Of a DNA stretch of 42,753 nucleotides, positions 25,598-34,603 are shown piece after piece. Origin of the DNA: Candidatus Zhuqueibacterota bacterium (GTDB lineage Bacteria > Zhuqueibacterota > Zhuqueibacteria > Residuimicrobiales > Residuimicrobiaceae); NCBI GenBank assembly GCA_963169875.1, contig CAUJEL010000082.1:1-42753 (forward strand), in the 5' to 3' direction. Position 1 is the stretch's first letter. Each line of letters opens with the position of its first letter. The notes beneath the pieces are model-generated. The model saw only the letters and a list, made by a program, of their open reading frames with translations. It made no database searches and was not told the DNA's origin. A program made the translations under genes and the position numbers.

Positions 25598-26578
25598 TCA
25601 CCCGTTTGCTTTCAGACTGCAAATGCACGCGACATTGATGATATCTTCCGCCTTGCAACCCCGCGACAAATCGTTGGCCGGCTGGGCAAGTCCCTGAATG
25701 ATCGGTCCGATGGCCTGGGCGCCGGCCAGCCGTTCGACCAGCTTATAACTGATGTTGCCGGACTGCAAGTCCGGAAAGACCAGCACATTGGCATGACCCG
25801 CAACCGCACTCCCGGGCGCCTTTCTCTGACCAACTGTTTCCACCAGGGCCGCGTCCGCTTGCAGTTCACCATCAATTTTCAGATTTGGATTTTTTGTTCT
25901 GGCCAATTGCAGCGCTTGTGTGACCTTGTCGACCATCGCATGGGAAGCGCTGCCTTTGGTCGAAAATGACAACAACGCCACCACCGGCTCCACGCCGGTG
26001 AGGCTGCGGTGGGTTTCCGCTGAGGCCAGGGCAATATCCGCCAGCTGGTCCGCGGTTGGATCGGGAATCACCGCGCAATCGGCGAAAGTGAGAACGCGGC
26101 CATCCTGCAGCACCATGAGAAAACTGCTGGAGACCACCGAAAATCCCGCAGCAACGCCAATGACCTGAATCGCCGCCCGCATCACATCTCCGGTGGTATT
26201 GATGGCGCCCGCCACGCTGGCGGCAACCCGGCGCTGGCGAACCATCATCGCGGCAAAAAAGAGCGGATTTTCCATGGTCTTGCGAGCCGTCGGCAAATCC
26301 ATTCCTTTGTGTTTTCTCAGCTCGACAAAAGCCTCACAGTATGATTCATAGCGGGCATCCTTGAGGGGCTCGATGATTTCGATACCATCGATCTTGACGC
26401 CCAATTCTCCGGCGCGCGTTTGTATCTTCCGGGCATCCCCGATTAATACCGGATTCACCAGTTGCTTCTGTTTGCAAACCGCGGCGGCCTGAATGGTACG
26501 GTCATCTTCCCCCTCGGGAAAAACAATGGATTTATAATTCTGTTGGGCTTTCTGCTGAATCGTCTCAAGAATGGTCAT
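25598..26578 (-). CDS. pta: Phosphate acetyltransferase
   Basis: It interconverts acetyl-CoA and acetyl phosphate. At 326 aa it is the short form, only the PTA_PTB catalytic domain without the DRTGG/N-terminal extension of the E. coli enzyme. Signature stretches are [68 protein letters not shown] and [10 protein letters not shown]. The ATG overlaps the coaD stop by 4 nt (ATGA), showing translational coupling with a CoA biosynthesis gene, which suits a CoA-using enzyme. No acetate kinase gene is adjacent. A phosphate butyryltransferase is the alternative, but the motifs fit Pta better. Confidence 0.95.
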   Translation of the reverse strand: MTILETIQQKAQQNYKSIVFPEGEDDRTIQAAAVCKQKQLVNPVLIGDARKIQTRAGELGVKIDGIEIIEPLKDARYESYCEAFVELRKHKGMDLPTARKTMENPLFFAAMMVRQRRVAASVAGAINTTGDVMRAAIQVIGVAAGFSVVSSSFLMVLQDGRVLTFADCAVIPDPTADQLADIALASAETHRSLTGVEPVVALLSFSTKGSASHAMVDKVTQALQLARTKNPNLKIDGELQADAALVETVGQRKAPGSAVAGHANVLVFPDLQSGNISYKLVERLAGAQAIGPIIQGLAQPANDLSRGCKAEDIINVACICSLKANG

Positions 26579-27063
26579 TTTCGCCTCATCTTCATCAATA
26601 ATTTTTCCTGAACATGGGGTGGCACAAAACTGCTCACATCCCCGTTAAATTTGATTAATTCCTTAACAATGCTTGAATTCAAATAGGAGTATTTTTCGTG
26701 GGGCATCAAGAACACGGTTATCAAGTGTTCGTCCAATTTCCGGTTCACCAGGGCCATTTGCAGCTCGAACTCGAAATCGGTCACCGCGCGCAAGCCCCTG
26801 ATGACGGCTTGCGCCTTTTTTTCACGCGCATAGTCGACCAGCAGGCCCTGAAAGCTGTCAACCGCGACCGTCGGCATCTCTGTCACGGCTTCGCGAACCA
26901 TCTCCATGCGTTCTGACTCATCAAACATGGGCGTTTTGCTGATATTGCGCGCCACCGCGACAATCACCTGATCAAACAGCTGGCTCGCGCGTTTGATGAT
27001 GTCAATGTGTCCATACGTGATTGGATCAAACGATCCCGGATAGATCGCAATTTTGACGGCCAT
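26575..27063 (-). CDS. coaD: Phosphopantetheine adenylyltransferase
   Basis: It makes dephospho-CoA from 4'-phosphopantetheine and ATP, the penultimate step of CoA synthesis. The 162-aa length is normal. [16 protein letters not shown] carries the (H/T)xGH nucleotidyl-transfer motif, [14 protein letters not shown] is the substrate loop, and [10 protein letters not shown] is the C-terminal motif. The ATG at 27063 has GGGATG a few bases upstream. It lies inside rsmD, overlapping that gene by 38 nt. The pair rsmD-coaD is a widespread conserved neighbour pair. Confidence 0.97.
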   Translation of the reverse strand: MAVKIAIYPGSFDPITYGHIDIIKRASQLFDQVIVAVARNISKTPMFDESERMEMVREAVTEMPTVAVDSFQGLLVDYAREKKAQAVIRGLRAVTDFEFELQMALVNRKLDEHLITVFLMPHEKYSYLNSSIVKELIKFNGDVSSFVPPHVQEKLLMKMRRK

Positions 27064-27601
27064 TTTTCATCCCGAAAAAAATAATTCTGGTATCACCCAT
27101 GGACTTGTCTTTATGAATATCCCATTCTTCAAAGCGCGGCAATTTCTCCCGCGATCCGGTTTCAAAAACAAAGAGCCCCGTGGGCGCCAGCGGCCCGGCC
27201 ATCACCATGGACATTAAAAGTTCTGTTTCCTGATAGCGGTAGGGAGGATCGCAAAAAATGAGGTCATATTGCATACCCTTCTTCGCTGCAAATTTGAGAA
27301 ACGAAAGGGCCTCCCGATGATAAACCTGTCCCTCAATGTCCAGATCGCGCAGATTTCGCTCGATGACGCGAACAGCCGCGGTCATTTGATCCACAAAAGT
27401 GACGGCGCCGGCCCCTCGGCTCATGGCCTCTATTCCCAGCGCACCCGTTCCGGCGAAAAGATCGAGCACGCAAGTATCCGCAATCCAATTGCCTAGATAC
27501 GAAAAAATGAACTCGCGATTACGATCAGATGTCGGGCGCAGCCAATCCCCTTTCACGGACTGCAGGCGCCGGCCTCCATAGCGGCCGGAAATTATCCGCA
27601 A
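27026..27601 (-). CDS. rsmD: 16S rRNA (guanine966-N2)-methyltransferase
   Basis: It methylates G966 of 16S rRNA during 30S assembly. The 191-aa protein starts with the family's MRIISGRYGGRRL and has LRPTSDRNREFIFSYLGN. The SAM motif is VLDLFAGTGALGIEAMSRGA and the catalytic motif is FCDPPYR. The start is TTG at 27601 with GAGGA about 10 nt upstream, and the conserved N-terminus requires it. The last 12 codons overlap coaD. Confidence 0.95.
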   Translation of the reverse strand: MRIISGRYGGRRLQSVKGDWLRPTSDRNREFIFSYLGNWIADTCVLDLFAGTGALGIEAMSRGAGAVTFVDQMTAAVRVIERNLRDLDIEGQVYHREALSFLKFAAKKGMQYDLIFCDPPYRYQETELLMSMVMAGPLAPTGLFVFETGSREKLPRFEEWDIHKDKSMGDTRIIFFGMKNGRQNCDLSGIV

Positions 27602-27650
27602 TTTATTCTAGTCCTCTATCGTTTTTTGTGCACACCCCGGCATCGCCCGC

Positions 27651-28655
27651 TCACAAGGCGCTGACAAATTCCAGCCGGAACACACCTGTCACCTTTTCGG
27701 CCGGTTTCAACATCAGAATAATTTTGTGGAGCGTCAGATAGGGATAGCGCTGCGCAATCGCACGGCCATACGCTTCGAAATCGCGCTCCGACCCGACCAC
27801 CTTGATAAAAATGGGGGTACTGTTGCGGTTTTCCCGCACAACCGCCTTCCCGAAAGTGATTTCGGGTGATTTAAAACTGTTCTCAACCGCCAGTTGGCGC
27901 AACTCTTTTTTCAGGCTTTTGAGGTCTGCTTCCCCGGTTGCGGCCTGGAGCGTCTTGTTGATATCCGCAAAAGTACCATTGATCAACGCGCGGACGCCGG
28001 TGTAATAGCCGCTGGAGGGTGAAAAAGAGAGTTGCCCGGGGACTTTTGTCTGCAGCGCGGCGAAATAATTTTCAATATCCGCGCGGCTTTCGGAGGATAC
28101 CTCGGCGGAAAACGAACTTTCGTCCATGATGAGCGTGGTGAGCCGCACCTCTTGCGGCCTTGCCGCGCTGACCGCAGTGATCAGCTGCATGGCGGCCTGA
28201 AGCGGGCCTTGCCCGGCGTCATAGTCCGGCAGCGCAGGCGGGGCCTGTGCCTGGGATTGCGGCGGCACACCCGTCTCAGCAGGCACTGCCATGGCGGGCG
28301 TTGGTTCCGTTGGTGTGCTTTCAACCACAGGACGGGTTGGTTCCGGCTGTGTCTCCGTCTGAACCGTCGCCGGCGCATAGCCGCGCAAATCCTCAGATTT
28401 ATAGAAAAATCCATAATAGGCGGCGGCAACGATCGCGCCTAAAAGTCCCAGTATGACAATGAGGGGGCCTAAAATGCTTCTCTTCCGTCCCTCACTGTCA
28501 TCAAACTGATAATAATCCAGGGGCGCCTCTGTTGCCGGCGGCTTCGCGGTTGCGGGTTCTTCACTAACTGGAGGCGGGGGCGCGTCCATGATGGGTGGCG
28601 TCCATTCCTGGCGTTTTTCGCCAGAATCCTCTCGCTGATCGATCAGTAAATTCAT
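27651..28655 (-). CDS. Single-pass membrane protein, possibly PilN/PilO-like
   Basis: A 334-aa protein. A Pro/Ala-rich cytoplasmic tail (1-60) is followed by one membrane helix (about 62-84, ILGPLIVILGLLGAIVAAAYYGFFY). Next are a Pro/Thr/Gln-rich linker (90-145) and a periplasmic domain (150-334) with a beta-alpha pattern containing VRLTTLIMDESSFSAEVSSES and an ALQTKVPG helix. This order (tail, helix, ferredoxin-like domain) is that of the PilN/PilO inner-membrane proteins. The PilM-like gene directly upstream supports the guess, but identity by sequence is weak. I chose the ATG at 28655 (GAGGGG 6 nt upstream) over a GTG two codons earlier, which is too close to the site. Confidence 0.65.
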   Translation of the reverse strand: MNLLIDQREDSGEKRQEWTPPIMDAPPPPVSEEPATAKPPATEAPLDYYQFDDSEGRKRSILGPLIVILGLLGAIVAAAYYGFFYKSEDLRGYAPATVQTETQPEPTRPVVESTPTEPTPAMAVPAETGVPPQSQAQAPPALPDYDAGQGPLQAAMQLITAVSAARPQEVRLTTLIMDESSFSAEVSSESRADIENYFAALQTKVPGQLSFSPSSGYYTGVRALINGTFADINKTLQAATGEADLKSLKKELRQLAVENSFKSPEITFGKAVVRENRNSTPIFIKVVGSERDFEAYGRAIAQRYPYLTLHKIILMLKPAEKVTGVFRLEFVSAL

Positions 28656-28719
28656 AAACACCCCTCAAGATGTTATGACACAATTCCAGGGTTATTACAC
28701 GAGCTGCGAAAACTTGTAA

Positions 28720-29664
28720 TCATGACCGTAAAAGTCCCAACAAAGGCAAAATGCGCCCGGGATTATCTTTGATTAGCTGCTCTGCCTCAAGACTGAGCGA
28801 ATGTTCGAGCCTTTCGAGGGGGGCAACGATCTGCACCAAGGCATTGCGCTGCAAACGCTGCAATCCATAGATGATACCGGACGGAATATTGGAATTGATG
28901 AGAAATAATTGCTCAACATTTTTCAATAAAACTTCATCGCCGAGGGTGTCGAGCTGACGCAGGATTTCATCATTAATCAGCGTGGCGATCTGTTCGCTAT
29001 TGGAATCGGTCAGCTGCGCTGCGGCATATTTGATTTCGCCCTGGCTGAGGAAACATTGATTTTTTAGCAAAGTCACCGAAGCATAGGTCGGCTCAATCTC
29101 GATCAAAGCGGAGAGCGCATGGAATTCAAGTTTAAGGGCAGACATGCCTCGGATCATCGCCAGGAGTTCCACATCCACCTGCTGTAATTTCAGCGGCGTG
29201 GCCTTGATGATGTTCTGAAGGAATGCAATAACGGCTTTGCGAACGACCGCGACCACAATATGGTCATAATGATCGCGTTCATGCCTGAATTTTTCATAGT
29301 TGGCATGATACTCATCCCGGGGGGCGACCAAGACCTGCTCCAATTCCCATTCGATTTGTTGACGAATGTCGGTTTCGCGAAGATCCTGGTCAACCCGCAA
29401 CCTTTTCAGCAAAACCAGCCGCCGGTCGAGACACACCGATGCGGTCTTGGCGGAAATGGCAAATCGGTCCAGCAATTGATTAATGCTGTTCGAGAAATGG
29501 ACGGCCATGTCCGGATCACCAAAAGCCTGTACATCAAAGGGAATACCGAGGTGCATGACGTCGGCAGTCAACAACCGCTGGGGTTGCCCTGTTGTCGCTT
29601 CCACAAAGAAAAGCGTGTCGCCGCTTATCATTAATCCTAGCTGGGTGTTAGAATTTTCCATCAT
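28720..29664 (-). CDS. PilM-like actin-fold protein
   Basis: A 314-aa protein resembling the type IV pilus assembly protein PilM (actin-like, cytoplasmic, binds PilN). It begins with a short beta segment (LGLMISGDTLFFVEATTG). RQQIEWELEQVLVAPRDEYHANY corresponds to the PilM region that couples to the inner membrane partner. VVRKAVIAFLQNIIKATPLK then VDVELLAMIRGM matches the second subdomain, and ALIEIEPTYASVTLL the third. Phosphate-loop glycines are poorly kept, so nucleotide binding is doubtful. The ATG at 29664 has GGGG 6 nt upstream. It stands between a ComEA-like gene and a PilN/O-like gene, which fits a pilus or DNA-uptake role. Confidence 0.65.
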   Translation of the reverse strand: MMENSNTQLGLMISGDTLFFVEATTGQPQRLLTADVMHLGIPFDVQAFGDPDMAVHFSNSINQLLDRFAISAKTASVCLDRRLVLLKRLRVDQDLRETDIRQQIEWELEQVLVAPRDEYHANYEKFRHERDHYDHIVVAVVRKAVIAFLQNIIKATPLKLQQVDVELLAMIRGMSALKLEFHALSALIEIEPTYASVTLLKNQCFLSQGEIKYAAAQLTDSNSEQIATLINDEILRQLDTLGDEVLLKNVEQLFLINSNIPSGIIYGLQRLQRNALVQIVAPLERLEHSLSLEAEQLIKDNPGRILPLLGLLRS

Positions 29665-29738
29665 GTCAAGCCCCTTTGCTCTTATTGGCTGTTTTCTTGG
29701 ATCCTCGTTGCCTTAACCACCATGTGCCGTGGTGCCGG

Positions 29739-30188
29739 TCACTTGACGCATACCCGATCCCGGATGCGCGCCAGGGTTTTCGGTCCTATTCCTTTGACCT
29801 GCTGCAGCTGCTCGATGGAAGAAAACCCGTTGTTGGCTTCTCTGAAGGCGATAATCCGGCTGGCCAACGCTGGTCCGATGCCCTCTAGTTGTTGCATTTC
29901 TTCGGAAGATGCATTATTGAGATTGATCTTCGTAATTAGGCGATTTTTGCGCTGCAGCAAGGTGTTGGACAAATACACCCCTTGCGCCGGTTGTGTTGTG
30001 GCGGCCCGCTCGGGATGAATCCCGGGCATGCTGTTGATTTTCTGCGCCAGTTCATTTTGTTGAATATGCCAGGCGCTCAAAGCACTGCTGCTTTGCGTCT
30101 GGCGGTACAGATTCACCGCGCAACCGATCAAAAATGATCCCAATAAAAACAGGACGAAGCGCCTCTCTTGAACACTAAAGTCCAACAT
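29739..30188 (-). CDS. ComEA-like helix-hairpin-helix DNA-binding protein
   Basis: A 149-aa protein anchored by an N-terminal membrane helix (about 10-28, RFVLFLLGSFLIGCAVNLY). It has a linker and then a double HhH domain (85-149): INLNNASSEEMQQLEGIGPA, ASRIIAFREANNGFSSIEQL and VKGIGPKTLARIRDR. This is the ComEA layout: periplasmic double-stranded DNA receptor for transformation. The double HhH domain is also found in proteins unrelated to competence. The ATG at 30188 starts 3 nt after the dnaJ stop with no clear ribosome-binding site, so translation is probably coupled to dnaJ. Confidence 0.85.
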   Translation of the reverse strand: MLDFSVQERRFVLFLLGSFLIGCAVNLYRQTQSSSALSAWHIQQNELAQKINSMPGIHPERAATTQPAQGVYLSNTLLQRKNRLITKINLNNASSEEMQQLEGIGPALASRIIAFREANNGFSSIEQLQQVKGIGPKTLARIRDRVCVK

Positions 30189-30191
30189 ATC

Positions 30192-31316
30192 TTAACGAAT
30201 GGCCTCTCGCATTTTTTCAAAGAAACTTTTGTCCTCTTTCTGCGGATAAATATTTTCATGTTTGGCTAATTCAGCCAAAAGAGTCTTCTCTTTTTCGGTC
30301 AATTTTGTCGGGGTATAGGCGGTGATGCGAATGAGCTGATCGCCAATCCCGCCATTCAGCCCGGGGATGCCTTTATTGCGCATGCGCAGTATTTTTCCGC
30401 TTTGTGTGCCTGCGGCAATGGTGATACGCGCTTTGCCGCCAAGGGTTGGAACCTCCACTTCATCGCCTAACGCCAGTTGCGGGAAACTCACCAGCAATTC
30501 ATACAGGACATCATTGCCGTGGCGCTGAAAATGAGTGTGGGGCTTTTCTTCGATGATGACCAGCACATCGCCATTGGGCCCCCCGCGCGGTCCAATATTT
30601 CCGGCGCCGCGAATCGTCAGGTATTGACCCTCCGCAACGCCCGCAGGAATCTCCACTTCCAGCGTCGCCTCGCCGCGGACGCGCCCCTCACCGCCACAGG
30701 CGGGACAGGGATTTTCGATGATCTTGCCTTCTCCCAGACATTTGCCGCAGGTTCTGCTGATGGTGAAAAAACCCTGGCGGTATGCCACTTCTCCGCGCCC
30801 CTGACATTGGGGGCAGGTGACCATGGAAGTGCCCGTTTTGGCGCCCGTTCCGCTGCATTTTTCACAGCGGACCTGTTTTTTGATTTTTATTTTTTTCGAA
30901 GCACCCTTGCCGATCTCTTCCAGATCCAGTTTCAAGCGAACCTGCAAATCGGAGCCGCGTTGCACCGTTGATCTTCTGCCACCGCCGCCCATGCCAAAAA
31001 TGTCGCCAAATCCACCGCCAAAAACTTCACGAAATATATCGAACGGATCGGCATAGCCGCCGCGCTCAAAACCGCCAAACCCGCCCGCGCCGCGGGATCC
31101 GCCGCGGCCCCACTGATCATATTCCCGGCGTTTCTGGGGATCCGAGAGGACGGCGTATGCTTCGGCGATGGCTTTAAATTTGTCTTCTGCATTTTTATCG
31201 CCAGGATTTTTATCTGGATGATATTCCATGGCCAGCTTGCGATACGCCTTTTTTATCGACTCTGCATCAGCGTCGCGGTTCACACCTAAAATATCATAGA
31301 AATCTTGATCTGCCAT
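30192..31316 (-). CDS. dnaJ: Chaperone protein DnaJ
   Basis: Co-chaperone that stimulates the ATPase of DnaK. The J domain (1-70) has HPD in [14 protein letters not shown] Gly/Arg/Phe-rich stretch (75-125) follows. Four zinc-finger motifs CxxCxGxG are present: [32 protein letters not shown]. The C-terminal substrate-binding domains come last (total 374 aa). I chose the ATG at 31316 ([12 protein letters not shown]) because it matches the family start. An in-frame GTG at 31346 and ATG at 31328 lie upstream, and ribosome-binding sites are weak for all. It is co-transcribed with hrcA and grpE. dnaK itself is not in the window. Confidence 0.96.
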   Translation of the reverse strand: MADQDFYDILGVNRDADAESIKKAYRKLAMEYHPDKNPGDKNAEDKFKAIAEAYAVLSDPQKRREYDQWGRGGSRGAGGFGGFERGGYADPFDIFREVFGGGFGDIFGMGGGGRRSTVQRGSDLQVRLKLDLEEIGKGASKKIKIKKQVRCEKCSGTGAKTGTSMVTCPQCQGRGEVAYRQGFFTISRTCGKCLGEGKIIENPCPACGGEGRVRGEATLEVEIPAGVAEGQYLTIRGAGNIGPRGGPNGDVLVIIEEKPHTHFQRHGNDVLYELLVSFPQLALGDEVEVPTLGGKARITIAAGTQSGKILRMRNKGIPGLNGGIGDQLIRITAYTPTKLTEKEKTLLAELAKHENIYPQKEDKSFFEKMREAIR

Positions 31317-31352
31317 TTCATTTCTCATCTGCACGTTGTGATGCACTATGCG

Positions 31353-31904
31353 CTATTTGCTGACAACAACCTGTGCGTGGCGCAAAATACGATCTTTGAA
31401 CAGATATCCTTTCTTATGTTCTTCGACCACTTTGTTCGATTCCGTATCCTCGACATCAATATGTAAAAGCGCATCATGATATTCCGGATCAAATTCCTGG
31501 CCGACGGCATTCATCGGCTGCAATCCTTCATCCTGTAATATCTTGAACAGGTTTTTCTGAAACAGGCGGATTCCATTTATCAGCGCGGCAGGATCGGAGG
31601 TGGCTTCCATGTTGGCCAGGATGAGGTCGAGATCGTCAAGGCTGGGCAACAGCCGGCTGACCAGATCACTGTTGGCATTTTGAATCAATTGACCGAGATC
31701 GCGATCATTGCGTTTGCGATAGTTCTCAAATTCCGCCCGCGATCTCAGCAATTGATCCTTCAGCTTGAGGTTTTCACTGTTCAGGAGATCCAACTGCTTC
31801 TGCAACTCGGCGTCCAGGGATTCGCTGGTCACCGGGACCTCTGCTTCGGGCTGCGGTTGCTGTTCTTCAGGCATGGATTCATGTGTACGTTCAACTTCTT
31901 GCAT
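31353..31904 (-). CDS. grpE: Nucleotide exchange factor GrpE
   Basis: Releases ADP from DnaK. At 183 aa it has an acidic leader (MQEVERTHESMPEEQQ), the long coiled coil (about 30-75, LDLLNSENLKLKDQLLRSRA), the conserved FENYRKRNDRD and LPSLDDLDLIL segments, and the beta-wing GYLFKDRILRHAQVVVSK at the end. The ATG at 31904 follows the hrcA stop by 13 nt; AGAAAGG overlapping that stop is the only nearby site, 16 nt away. A longer reading back to 31997 would run into hrcA and add a non-family, Trp-rich leader, so I rejected it. Confidence 0.94.
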   Translation of the reverse strand: MQEVERTHESMPEEQQPQPEAEVPVTSESLDAELQKQLDLLNSENLKLKDQLLRSRAEFENYRKRNDRDLGQLIQNANSDLVSRLLPSLDDLDLILANMEATSDPAALINGIRLFQKNLFKILQDEGLQPMNAVGQEFDPEYHDALLHIDVEDTESNKVVEEHKKGYLFKDRILRHAQVVVSK

Positions 31905-31917
31905 CGATCTGCAAACA

Positions 31918-32973
31918 CTACCTTTCTGCTTTTTGATTTCCCAATAAATATCCCAAAGTCTCAGCCATAAACTCCACCAGGCTGATGATCTTTGCATACT
32001 GCATTCTCGTCGGGCCGATAACCCCGATGGTGCCGGTCGCTCCGGCCATGTTATAGGTGGTGGTGATAACGCTGCAGTTTTTCAACACATCCTGTTTGTT
32101 TTCTTCTCCGATCACGATCGACACCCCGCTGCTTCCGGATTCATTCAATACGCGCAACAAGAGATCGCGCCGGTCGATCAGATTTAGAAAAACCCCCACC
32201 CGTTCCTGGGACGCGAATTCGGGCTGCTGAATAATTCGTCCAGCGCCGGTGATGTGAAAGTCCACAGGAGATTCAATGCCGATGAGCCTGTCCGTCTTGC
32301 TTTTGATAAGTTGCAGCACCTTTTTGCTTTCATCATCCAGGTCCGAAAAGCGCTCATCAAAAGATCCCTGAAAATCCTCAACCGTGATGCCGTGTAACCG
32401 TTCATTCAGCAGCAGCCGGACACCGTCCAGTAGGCTCGCCGGCACATTCTGATCCACTTCAACGATGATGGTTTTTACCAGTCCGGATTTGATGGTCAGA
32501 ACCACCAGTATTTTGCTTTCAGAGACCGATATTAAATCGATTTTTTCCAGCTGCCCCTGATTAAATCGCGGCGCCAGCACCACCCCCAATTGACTGGAGA
32601 TGTCGCTGAGTACGTGCGAGGCCTTGTCGATGATCATATCGACATCTTCAGAAAACCGGCTCAGCTGCTCCATGATCGAACGCCGGGCATTGGGGGTGAG
32701 GCGCACATTTCGCATCAGGCTGTCGACATAAAAACGATAGCCGATATCGGTCGGTATCCGGCCCGCGGAAGTATGGGGTTGCGCAATCAACCCTTTTTCC
32801 TCCAGATCCATCATCACATTTCTTATGGACGCCGGGCTCAAATTCAGTTCAGCAATTTTAGCCAGATATCGTGAACCGACCGGCTCTGCGCTTTCAATGA
32901 AACATTGCACAATAGAGATGAAAACCTGTCGCTCGCGTTCTGTCAGTTCAGCTATTTCCATGAGTCTCTGCAA
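31918..32973 (-). CDS. hrcA: Heat-inducible transcription repressor HrcA
   Basis: The classic repressor of groE and dnaK operons, binding CIRCE inverted repeats. It has 351 aa with an N-terminal winged helix (LTERERQVFISIVQCFIES, SPASIRNVMMDLEEKGLIAQPHTSAGRIPTDIGYRFYVD), then the dimerisation/GAF-like core with LLNERLHGITVEDF and GVIGPTRMQYAKIISLVEF. TTG at 32973 has AAAAGGA 6 nt upstream. ATG at 32961 is the alternative start and fits the family N-terminus equally well. It heads hrcA-grpE-dnaJ behind a strong promoter, but no CIRCE sequence is visible upstream. Confidence 0.96.
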   Translation of the reverse strand: MQRLMEIAELTERERQVFISIVQCFIESAEPVGSRYLAKIAELNLSPASIRNVMMDLEEKGLIAQPHTSAGRIPTDIGYRFYVDSLMRNVRLTPNARRSIMEQLSRFSEDVDMIIDKASHVLSDISSQLGVVLAPRFNQGQLEKIDLISVSESKILVVLTIKSGLVKTIIVEVDQNVPASLLDGVRLLLNERLHGITVEDFQGSFDERFSDLDDESKKVLQLIKSKTDRLIGIESPVDFHITGAGRIIQQPEFASQERVGVFLNLIDRRDLLLRVLNESGSSGVSIVIGEENKQDVLKNCSVITTTYNMAGATGTIGVIGPTRMQYAKIISLVEFMAETLGYLLGNQKAER

Positions 32974-32997
32974 AAAATATCCTTTTAACCGACCTAA

Positions 32998-33026
32998 AAA
33001 TTAGTGATTAATATGAGCCCAGTCAA
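32998..33026 (-). promoter_or_regulatory. Sigma-70-type promoter of hrcA-grpE-dnaJ
   Basis: The minus strand reads TTGACT (33026-33021), a 17-nt spacer, then TAATTT (33003-32998). Transcription would start near 32991, giving a leader of about 20 nt before the TTG start. The space up to the start codon contains no TTAGCACTC-N9-GAGTGCTAA repeat. Confidence 0.8.
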
Positions 33027-33068
33027 GAGAAATTTCCTTTTCTTCAGATTCGTCCGTCAAGCCTGGCT

Positions 33069-33917
33069 TCACAGGTATTTTCGCACAGCCAGGGCGCTTC
33101 CCAACAGACCCAGGGCTGCGCCCAAAAGTATTAAAATTCCCAGAATATGTCCAGGAACGGTAACAACGCCCGGCACGGTCGCATTGATAAATTCGAACAG
33201 AAAAAACAGCGCCATGGCGGCGATTCCGCCCCCGATCATCCCCTGTAAAGTGCCCTCGATAAAAAGCGGGGTTCGAATAAATGCGGCCGTCGCGCCGACC
33301 ATCCGCATTGTCGAGATGATATGCTGCCTTGCCGCTATCACCAGACGGATGTTGTTGGAAATAACAAACAGGGAACCAACCGTCACAAATAAAAGCAAGA
33401 TCCAGCTCGTCGTATTCGCCAGGCTGGCATAGCGTTGCAGCTGCAGCCATGTTTTAAAATGGTAGACGACTTCATCGATGCCCGGCTGCTGCTTGATCTC
33501 CGCGGCGATTTGCTCAATGCCGGCTTCATGGTTGTATTGACCGCTCAACAGCAGAGTAAAAGAGGCCGGCAAGGGATTTTCCTGCAACACCGAAAACATC
33601 TCTTTTCCGAATTCATGTTCAAAGGCCTGTGCGGCATCGTCCTTGGAGATGAATTGCACTTTTATGACGCCGGGGATTCGACGCAATTTGTCAGCGAGCG
33701 CGGCAATGCCGCGGTCATCCAACGTGTTGGAGATAAAGGCCTGCATTTGCAACTGCTCATTCAGCCTGCTTTTAAAGTAGGAAATGTTCGCCGAAATCAA
33801 CGTCAAAAAACCAAGAAGCGTCAGGAAGAAAGCAACCGTAAGAATGGAAAGCACGCACGATCCCCAGGCGCGCCGGAAGCCGTCTCTGCTTTCTTCCAAC
33901 AGATAGCGCAATCTCAT
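33069..33917 (-). CDS. ftsX: Cell division protein FtsX
   Basis: The membrane half of FtsEX, which controls cell wall hydrolases at the division site. At 282 aa it has four membrane helices (about 20-44, 168-192, 215-243, 255-279). The large extracytoplasmic domain (45-165) contains MQAFISNTLDDRGIAALADK and the PGVIKVQFISKDDAAQAFE segment typical of FtsX. ATG at 33917 has GAGAG 5 nt upstream and is preferred over TTG at 33929. It lies 13 nt after the ftsE stop and is followed by 94 nt containing the hrcA promoter. Confidence 0.95.
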   Translation of the reverse strand: MRLRYLLEESRDGFRRAWGSCVLSILTVAFFLTLLGFLTLISANISYFKSRLNEQLQMQAFISNTLDDRGIAALADKLRRIPGVIKVQFISKDDAAQAFEHEFGKEMFSVLQENPLPASFTLLLSGQYNHEAGIEQIAAEIKQQPGIDEVVYHFKTWLQLQRYASLANTTSWILLLFVTVGSLFVISNNIRLVIAARQHIISTMRMVGATAAFIRTPLFIEGTLQGMIGGGIAAMALFFLFEFINATVPGVVTVPGHILGILILLGAALGLLGSALAVRKYL

Positions 33918-33930
33918 GTTTGCTCTCAAG

Positions 33931-34581
33931 TTAAAGTATCAACTGACCATTTTTAATCTGCACGACCCGGCCACGATAGCGGCGCACCATTTCGAAATTA
34001 TGCGTAGCCATGAGAATGGTTGTCCCGCGCGTATTAATACGTTCAAGAACATCCATAATGCTGGCCGCGGTTTCCGGGTCGAGGTTGCCGGTCGGTTCGT
34101 CGGCCAGCAGCAGAAACGGTTCATTCACGATCGCCCGGGCAATGGCCACGCGCTGCTGTTCGCCACCCGACAACTCGTAGGGCATTTTTCGCGCCTTGTG
34201 ACTCAAGCCAACATCCGCCAGGGCCCGCAAAACCCGTCGTTTGATTTCTTTTCTTCGGGTTCCGATAACTTTTAGGGTGAAGGCCACATTATCAAAAACA
34301 TCGCGATCCATAAAAAGCCGGAAATCCTGAAATACTATGCCCAGTTTCCTGCGCAGATAGGGAATGTCTTTCTTTTTGATAAACAATGAATTATAATTCC
34401 CTATGCGCACATGCCCCTCGCTGGGCAGTATATCCATATAAAGAGCTTTTAACAAGGTGGACTTGCCTGCCCCGCTCGGACCGACTAAAAACACGAATTC
34501 TCCCTGCGCCACGCGGAGGTTAATCTGCTCCACGCCCTCACCATTGGCATAGGTAATTCTTACATTTTGCATCTCTACCAT
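33931..34581 (-). CDS. ftsE: Cell division ATP-binding protein FtsE
   Basis: ABC ATPase partner of FtsX (216 aa). Walker A is GPSGAGKST (34-42), Q-loop VFQDFRLF (Q85), signature LSGGEQQR (137-144), Walker B LLLADEP (157-163), and the switch His is in MATHNFEM (H194). [10 protein letters not shown] and [11 protein letters not shown] are typical FtsE stretches. The ATG at 34581 has GGAG 9 nt upstream. An in-frame upstream start at 34629 would overlap the methyltransferase gene and add a non-family leader. Confidence 0.96.
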   Translation of the reverse strand: MVEMQNVRITYANGEGVEQINLRVAQGEFVFLVGPSGAGKSTLLKALYMDILPSEGHVRIGNYNSLFIKKKDIPYLRRKLGIVFQDFRLFMDRDVFDNVAFTLKVIGTRRKEIKRRVLRALADVGLSHKARKMPYELSGGEQQRVAIARAIVNEPFLLLADEPTGNLDPETAASIMDVLERINTRGTTILMATHNFEMVRRYRGRVVQIKNGQLIL

Positions 34582-34603
34582 TGAACCGTGCTCCACGTTC
34601 ACA

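Noticed and set aside
31905-31997. N-terminal extension of GrpE
   Set aside because: The extra residues are translated from the end of hrcA, are Trp-rich and unlike GrpE, and ATG at 31904 sits just after the hrcA stop.
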